Shown: piece after piece, positions 6,293-9,378 of the stretch
Numbering within the stretch: position 1 is the first letter of the stretch
Layout: every line of letters starts with the position of its first letter
NCBI GenBank assembly: GCA_001509335.1
Contig: LGGY01000184.1
Coordinates: 1-9,378 of the forward strand
DNA: 9,378 nucleotides
Direction: 5' to 3'
Origin: Fidelibacterota bacterium 46_43
Lineage (GTDB): Bacteria; Fidelibacterota; Fidelibacteria; Fidelibacterales; Fidelibacteraceae
Notes under the pieces: model-generated
Database searches by the model: none
What the model was told of the DNA's origin: nothing
What the model saw: the letters and a program-made list of their open reading frames with translations, nothing else
Made by a program: the position numbers and the translations under genes

Positions 6293-6341
6293 AATTAATA
6301 TGAAGTATATCTAATTAATTGACTGAAATTGGAGGAAAAAT

Positions 6342-6845
6342 ATGTTACACAAAATAATTAAAAGTTTTGATCAACACACTCAAATTGAATCCGTCGATGC
6401 CCACTGCGATATTCCCTGCGGCATTTACGACCCACATCACGCCCAGATTGGTGCGCTGACTGTGATCCGCATGGTGGATTTGATTGATCAGCAGGTTAAA
6501 GAGCACGGAACAATTGAAACAGCAGAATTCTTCAACAGCATGGCGCGCTATATCGCCGTCAAAGAGGAACACGCCGAATTGGTCAAACACGAGATCCGGG
6601 TTATTTGGGGTGACTTTATCAAAGAAAGCCATACCGAGCAATTCCCGCAGCTTCACGGACTGGTTCACAAGATCATGGCGTTAGGGTCGAAAGCACGCCA
6701 GACCGTTGATCGTGAAACAGCGCTGCACTTGCTTGATGCTGTCAATGAATTTGCAGAGATCTTCTGGCAAATTAAAGGGAAAGAGACCAAGCGGGTTAAA
6801 TCCCCCTATTCTGTCAGTGAAGATATGGTTGTCCCTGAACTCTAA
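6342..6845 (+). CDS. sodN: Nickel-containing superoxide dismutase precursor
   Basis: Converts superoxide to oxygen and hydrogen peroxide using a single nickel ion. Residues 21-31 are HCDIPCGIYDP, the diagnostic nickel hook: His21 (N-terminal amine and imidazole after processing), Cys22 and Cys26 as nickel ligands, with Asp23 and Tyr29 also conserved. The preceding 20 residues (MLHKIIKSF...ESVDA) are a propeptide without a hydrophobic core, as in known SodN, so the enzyme is probably cytoplasmic. Cleavage between Ala20 and His21 would leave 147 residues, longer than the ~117 of Streptomyces SodN; the surplus includes a charged tail (KGKETKRVKSPYSVSEDMVVPEL region). The ATG is backed by GGAGG with a 6-nt spacer. 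The next gene, 4 bp downstream, is the maturation protease. The nickel hook makes the assignment very secure. Confidence 0.96.
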   Translation: MLHKIIKSFDQHTQIESVDAHCDIPCGIYDPHHAQIGALTVIRMVDLIDQQVKEHGTIETAEFFNSMARYIAVKEEHAELVKHEIRVIWGDFIKESHTEQFPQLHGLVHKIMALGSKARQTVDRETALHLLDAVNEFAEIFWQIKGKETKRVKSPYSVSEDMVVPEL

Positions 6846-6849
6846 ATAA

Positions 6850-7146
6850 ATGTTACGTCTGCTTAAGGTGCGCGGCCGCAGCCTCCATCCTGACTTTCAA
6901 GATGGCGACTATGTTTTAACGGCTAAAACCCCTTTTCCTTCTGGTAAAATCAAGGCTGGCGATGTGATCGTTTTTCGCCAGCCAGTTCACGGTTTCTTGA
7001 TCAAGCGCGTCTCCAGGGTCCTTGACGCTGGGCAGGCCTTTGAAGTCAGGGGTACCCAGGTCGACAGTACAGACAGCAGGAATTTTGGACCGGTGCCTTT
7101 GTCACGTGTCTCGGGAAAAGTGATCTGGCACATACGGCAAAAATAA
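6850..7146 (+). CDS. sodX: SodX-like S26-family maturation protease of nickel superoxide dismutase
   Basis: 98 residues with the signal peptidase I (S26) catalytic boxes: VRGRSLHP with nucleophile Ser11; the DGDYVL strand; GDVIVFRQP; FLIKRV with general base Lys52; and GTQVDSTDSRNFGPVP, equivalent to the family's box with S-x-DSR-x-FG-x-V. Unlike housekeeping signal peptidases it has no N-terminal membrane segment and no large cap domain. It starts 4 bp after the sodN stop. Together these mark it as the protease expected to remove the SodN propeptide and expose His21 for nickel binding. No clear ribosome-binding site precedes the ATG, so translation is probably coupled to sodN. Role is inferred from family and gene neighbourhood, a well-established pairing. 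Confidence 0.9.
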   Translation: MLRLLKVRGRSLHPDFQDGDYVLTAKTPFPSGKIKAGDVIVFRQPVHGFLIKRVSRVLDAGQAFEVRGTQVDSTDSRNFGPVPLSRVSGKVIWHIRQK

Positions 7147-7170
7147 TTTCTAAAAGAGAGCCGGATCAGA

Positions 7171-8058
7171 TTGAAAGCAGATCTCCTATTACTAATAACG
7201 GCCGCCATTTGGGGCTTTGCCTTTGTCGCTCAGCGCATGGGCATGGACTCGATGGGGCCGTTTACTTTTAACGCCATTCGTTTCAGCCTGGGTGCACTTA
7301 TTCTGCTGCCCCTATCTTTGATTCAAACCAGGAACGGGGACCATCACAGGCTGAAGACTGTTTTCAATAACTACCGTTGGCCGATTATCATTACAGGATT
7401 GGTCTTGTTTGGCGGCGCATCCTTACAGCAAATTGGTTTGGTGGGTACGACGGCTGGAAAAGCGGGGTTCATAACCGGTCTTTACGTGATCCTGGTTCCG
7501 CTTTTGGCTTTGACTTGGGGGAACCAGACGCATATTGCGCACTGGGCTGGGGCAGTTCTTGCTGTTATGGGCTTGTATTTGCTCTCAGTCAAGACGGGTT
7601 TTCAATTGTCGCCTTATGACCTGGTGGTCTTTGCAGGCGCCTTTGTTTGGGCAGGGCACGTTCACCTGATTGACCGTTATTCCGATAAGGTCGGACCCAT
7701 ACAGCTTTCGATATTCCAGTTTGCGATTTGCGGCGTGTTGAGTGCAACCGCCGCAATTTTGTTTGAGGATCCTGCCGTTGCTGGCATCGTGGACGGACTC
7801 TGGCCGCTTCTATACGGGGGCTTTTTATCCGTCGGGCTGGCTTACACGCTGCAGGTGGTTGTGCAGCGAAACGCGAATCCGTCTCATGCGGTGATCATCC
7901 TCTCCCTGGAAGGCGCTTTTGCCGCGCTGGGCGGATGGCTGGTTCTGAATGAAATACTTACCCCCCGTGACCTGGTGGGTTCCTCCCTGATCCTTGGGGG
8001 GATGCTGATATCACAGTTTTTTGGTAAAGATAAGCTGTCTGCGGATGAATCCGGATAA
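7171..8058 (+). CDS. EamA/DMT-superfamily transporter
   Basis: 295 residues of mostly hydrophobic sequence consistent with ten membrane helices in two EamA repeats (~2-137 and ~148-287). The first repeat opens with ADLLLLITAAIWGFAFVAQRMGMDSMGPFTFNAIR, typical of this family of inner-membrane metabolite and drug exporters. The second has AYTLQVVVQRNANPSHAVIILSLEGAFAALGGWLVLNE, with the conserved Pro and the LEP/LEG-A-x-G-W stretch near the end. The substrate is unknown. The start is TTG at 7171: it begins exactly where homologous proteins begin, and GAGAG lies ten bases before. It follows sodX by 24 bp with no terminator, so it is probably in the sodN operon, though a functional link with nickel or superoxide is not shown. 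No clear terminator follows the stop. Confidence 0.88.
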   Translation: MKADLLLLITAAIWGFAFVAQRMGMDSMGPFTFNAIRFSLGALILLPLSLIQTRNGDHHRLKTVFNNYRWPIIITGLVLFGGASLQQIGLVGTTAGKAGFITGLYVILVPLLALTWGNQTHIAHWAGAVLAVMGLYLLSVKTGFQLSPYDLVVFAGAFVWAGHVHLIDRYSDKVGPIQLSIFQFAICGVLSATAAILFEDPAVAGIVDGLWPLLYGGFLSVGLAYTLQVVVQRNANPSHAVIILSLEGAFAALGGWLVLNEILTPRDLVGSSLILGGMLISQFFGKDKLSADESG

Positions 8059-8142
8059 CATCATTTCCATCTGTTAAAAAGGTCAATTTAATAAGTCTCG
8101 GCATTGAATCGCAGCCATTTCCGGTAAAAATCCAGGCTAAGG

Positions 8143-8151
8143 TGTTATGAT
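8143..8151 (+). promoter_or_regulatory. Possible extended -10 element before the GH116 gene
   Basis: TGTTATGAT has the extended -10 TG and a 5-of-6 match (TATGAT) to TATAAT. No good -35 box lies at the usual distance, as expected for extended -10 promoters. The transcript would start near 8158, 37 bases before the ATG. Confidence 0.4.
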
Positions 8152-8194
8152 TTTTATATCTATTGTGTGATGTTTACCTTAATTGGGAGAGACC

Positions 8195-9378
8195 ATGTCT
8201 GATGTCACTGACGTAAAAGAATACGCGTGGGAAATGCCCCTTGATAAAAAGCCGAATAGGAAGACAAAGCCGATGCGGGTCACACCAAAATTTCTTTGGG
8301 ACATGCTCCCCGGGATGCTGCGCATTCGGCGGTGCGCAAGAAAACAGCGCCGGCAAGGACTCAAGCCCTTATTTGACCTGGCGATGGGCGACTTCAAAGT
8401 GACGCCGGATAAGGGCGTGCCACTGGGCGGCCTGGGCTGCGGCAGCATTAGCCGGGGCTGCTATGGCGATTTTAACCGCTGGGCGCTCAAGCCAGGTGAT
8501 TACAGCTACCGCATTGTGGCAGAAGATCAATTTTCGCTCAGAGTCGGCCGAGATGGCACCAAGCCCCAGGCGATTGTCCTCAATCCAAATAAACCAGAAG
8601 AAAAAACCCTGCAAGACTGGGGTTGGGGGCTTGATCCTGCCCGGGTGACCTATCGGGCGCTGTTCCCAAGAGCATGGCATGATTACCAGGATCCTCTTCC
8701 AGGGCTCAAACTTTCCTGCCGGCAGGTTTCGCCGGTGATCCCACATAATTATCGCGAATCGAGTTTCCCTGTCAGCGCCTTTATCTGGTCGGTGGAAAAT
8801 ATAGGGCTTACCGATGCAGATGTTTCACTGATGTTTACCTTTCAAAATGGCACAGGCGGGATGAACGACAGCCAGGGTGGGCATACCAATCATCCAATTA
8901 ACGAAGAAGCAGAGTCAAGTGATATTTTCGGGATAGCATTGCGGCATACGCACCGCCATCCCAAGCCCCTATCTCCGGGTCAAAAGCTTTCTGAGCAAAG
9001 CTATTATGAAGACCAGCTGCGCTTTGGGATTGGCGCGATTAATTCCGAAGAAGTCCAAGTCAGCCGTCAGACCTGGCAAATCACGGAAACAGGTGCGAAA
9101 AATCTTTGGCAGTCCTTTCTCAATAACGGTGAGCTTCCCAATCATGTGGACCAAAGCCCATCACGGGTGGGTACCGCGGTTGGTGCAGCCGTTTGTGCGC
9201 AAGTGTCCATTCCACCTGGTGAAAGCCGGGAAATTATATTTGGCCTAGTTTGGGATATGCCGGTGGCTCGTTTTCCAGTAGGGACGGGATGGCGAAGGCG
9301 GTATACAAAATTTTATGGAGATCGAGGGGATGCGGCACCAGCTTTGCTTAAAGATGCTTTAACGAAGTACCCTGACTG
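8195..9378 (+). CDS. GH116 (glucosylceramidase/GBA2-like) protein, N-terminal part
   Basis: 394 codons are open to the window edge. The visible part corresponds to the N-terminal beta-sandwich domain of glycoside hydrolase family 116. It has GVPLGGLGCGSISRGCYGDFNRWALKPG (from residue 74), close to the family's G-G-x-G-x-G-S-x-x-R-G-x-x-G-x-F-x-R-W pattern; SPVIPHNYRESSFPVSAFIWSVEN (179-202); LMFTFQNGTGG (212-222); and late in the domain IPPGESREIIFGLVWDMPVARF. GH116 enzymes cleave beta-linked glucose, xylose or N-acetylglucosamine from glycosides or glycolipids. The catalytic (alpha/alpha)6 domain with its acid residues lies beyond the window, so activity and exact substrate cannot be judged. 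There is no signal peptide; the N-terminus is polar and rich in Lys/Arg, suggesting a cytoplasmic protein. GGGAGAG just before the ATG supports the start. Confidence 0.88.
   Translation, partial: MSDVTDVKEYAWEMPLDKKPNRKTKPMRVTPKFLWDMLPGMLRIRRCARKQRRQGLKPLFDLAMGDFKVTPDKGVPLGGLGCGSISRGCYGDFNRWALKPGDYSYRIVAEDQFSLRVGRDGTKPQAIVLNPNKPEEKTLQDWGWGLDPARVTYRALFPRAWHDYQDPLPGLKLSCRQVSPVIPHNYRESSFPVSAFIWSVENIGLTDADVSLMFTFQNGTGGMNDSQGGHTNHPINEEAESSDIFGIALRHTHRHPKPLSPGQKLSEQSYYEDQLRFGIGAINSEEVQVSRQTWQITETGAKNLWQSFLNNGELPNHVDQSPSRVGTAVGAAVCAQVSIPPGESREIIFGLVWDMPVARFPVGTGWRRRYTKFYGDRGDAAPALLKDALTKYPD

Noticed and set aside
8179..8746. Overlapping minus-strand frames opposite the GH116 gene
   Set aside because: The plus strand encodes a continuous GH116 N-terminal domain; the opposite frames are Arg/Pro-rich and featureless.

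Overview
The window looks like chromosomal DNA of a Chloroflexota bacterium, most likely class Anaerolineae. That placement is inferred from gene content and style: a LytR-CpsA-Psr (LCP) protein with a LytR_C tail, a membrane-anchored C39-type peptidase with a Pro/Thr 'TPTPT' linker and TPR-like tail, a nickel superoxide dismutase beside its maturation protease, a bacterial GH116 protein, and alternative TTG/GTG starts. No rRNA, tRNA, CRISPR array, transposase or phage gene was seen.

Left part (1-1680): on the minus strand, a regulator with a C-terminal ArsR-type winged helix (389-1447) is followed directly by the start of an MFS transporter that runs off the window edge. They look like a two-gene operon read from a strong sigma70-type promoter (1536-1564) that carries two short palindromes, a layout suggesting autoregulation. 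A second strong promoter, extended -10 type (1616-1644), faces the other way and drives the LCP gene (1681-3090), followed by a small DUF1232/YkvA-like gene.

Decayed patch (about 3350-3900): the YkvA-like gene has lost its proper C-terminus, and its expected membrane helix now lies in another frame. It runs into a GNAT acetyltransferase remnant on the minus strand with one frameshift and one in-frame stop.

Middle (4121-5443): a C39-like peptidase anchored in the membrane, with a perfect TATAAT box so close to the ATG that the mRNA may be leaderless. Its central ~800 bp is much more AT-rich than both ends of the same gene, suggesting a mosaic. A hairpin overlaps the stop codon.

Repeat region (5444-6341): about 900 bp without a credible gene. 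It holds five units bounded by GGTGGGTTG/CAACCCACC inverted arms; the last four form a 112-113 bp tandem array, and the first pair of arms extends to a 17-nt perfect inverted repeat.

Right part (6342-8058): sodN (Ni superoxide dismutase with its 20-residue propeptide), sodX-like S26 peptidase 4 bp downstream, and an EamA/DMT transporter 24 bp further on, probably one operon. Its promoter carries an inverted repeat resembling a Nur-type nickel operator. SodX is expected to cleave SodN before His21 to expose the nickel hook. The window closes with the N-terminal 394 codons of a GH116/glucosylceramidase-like protein on the plus strand (8195 to the edge).
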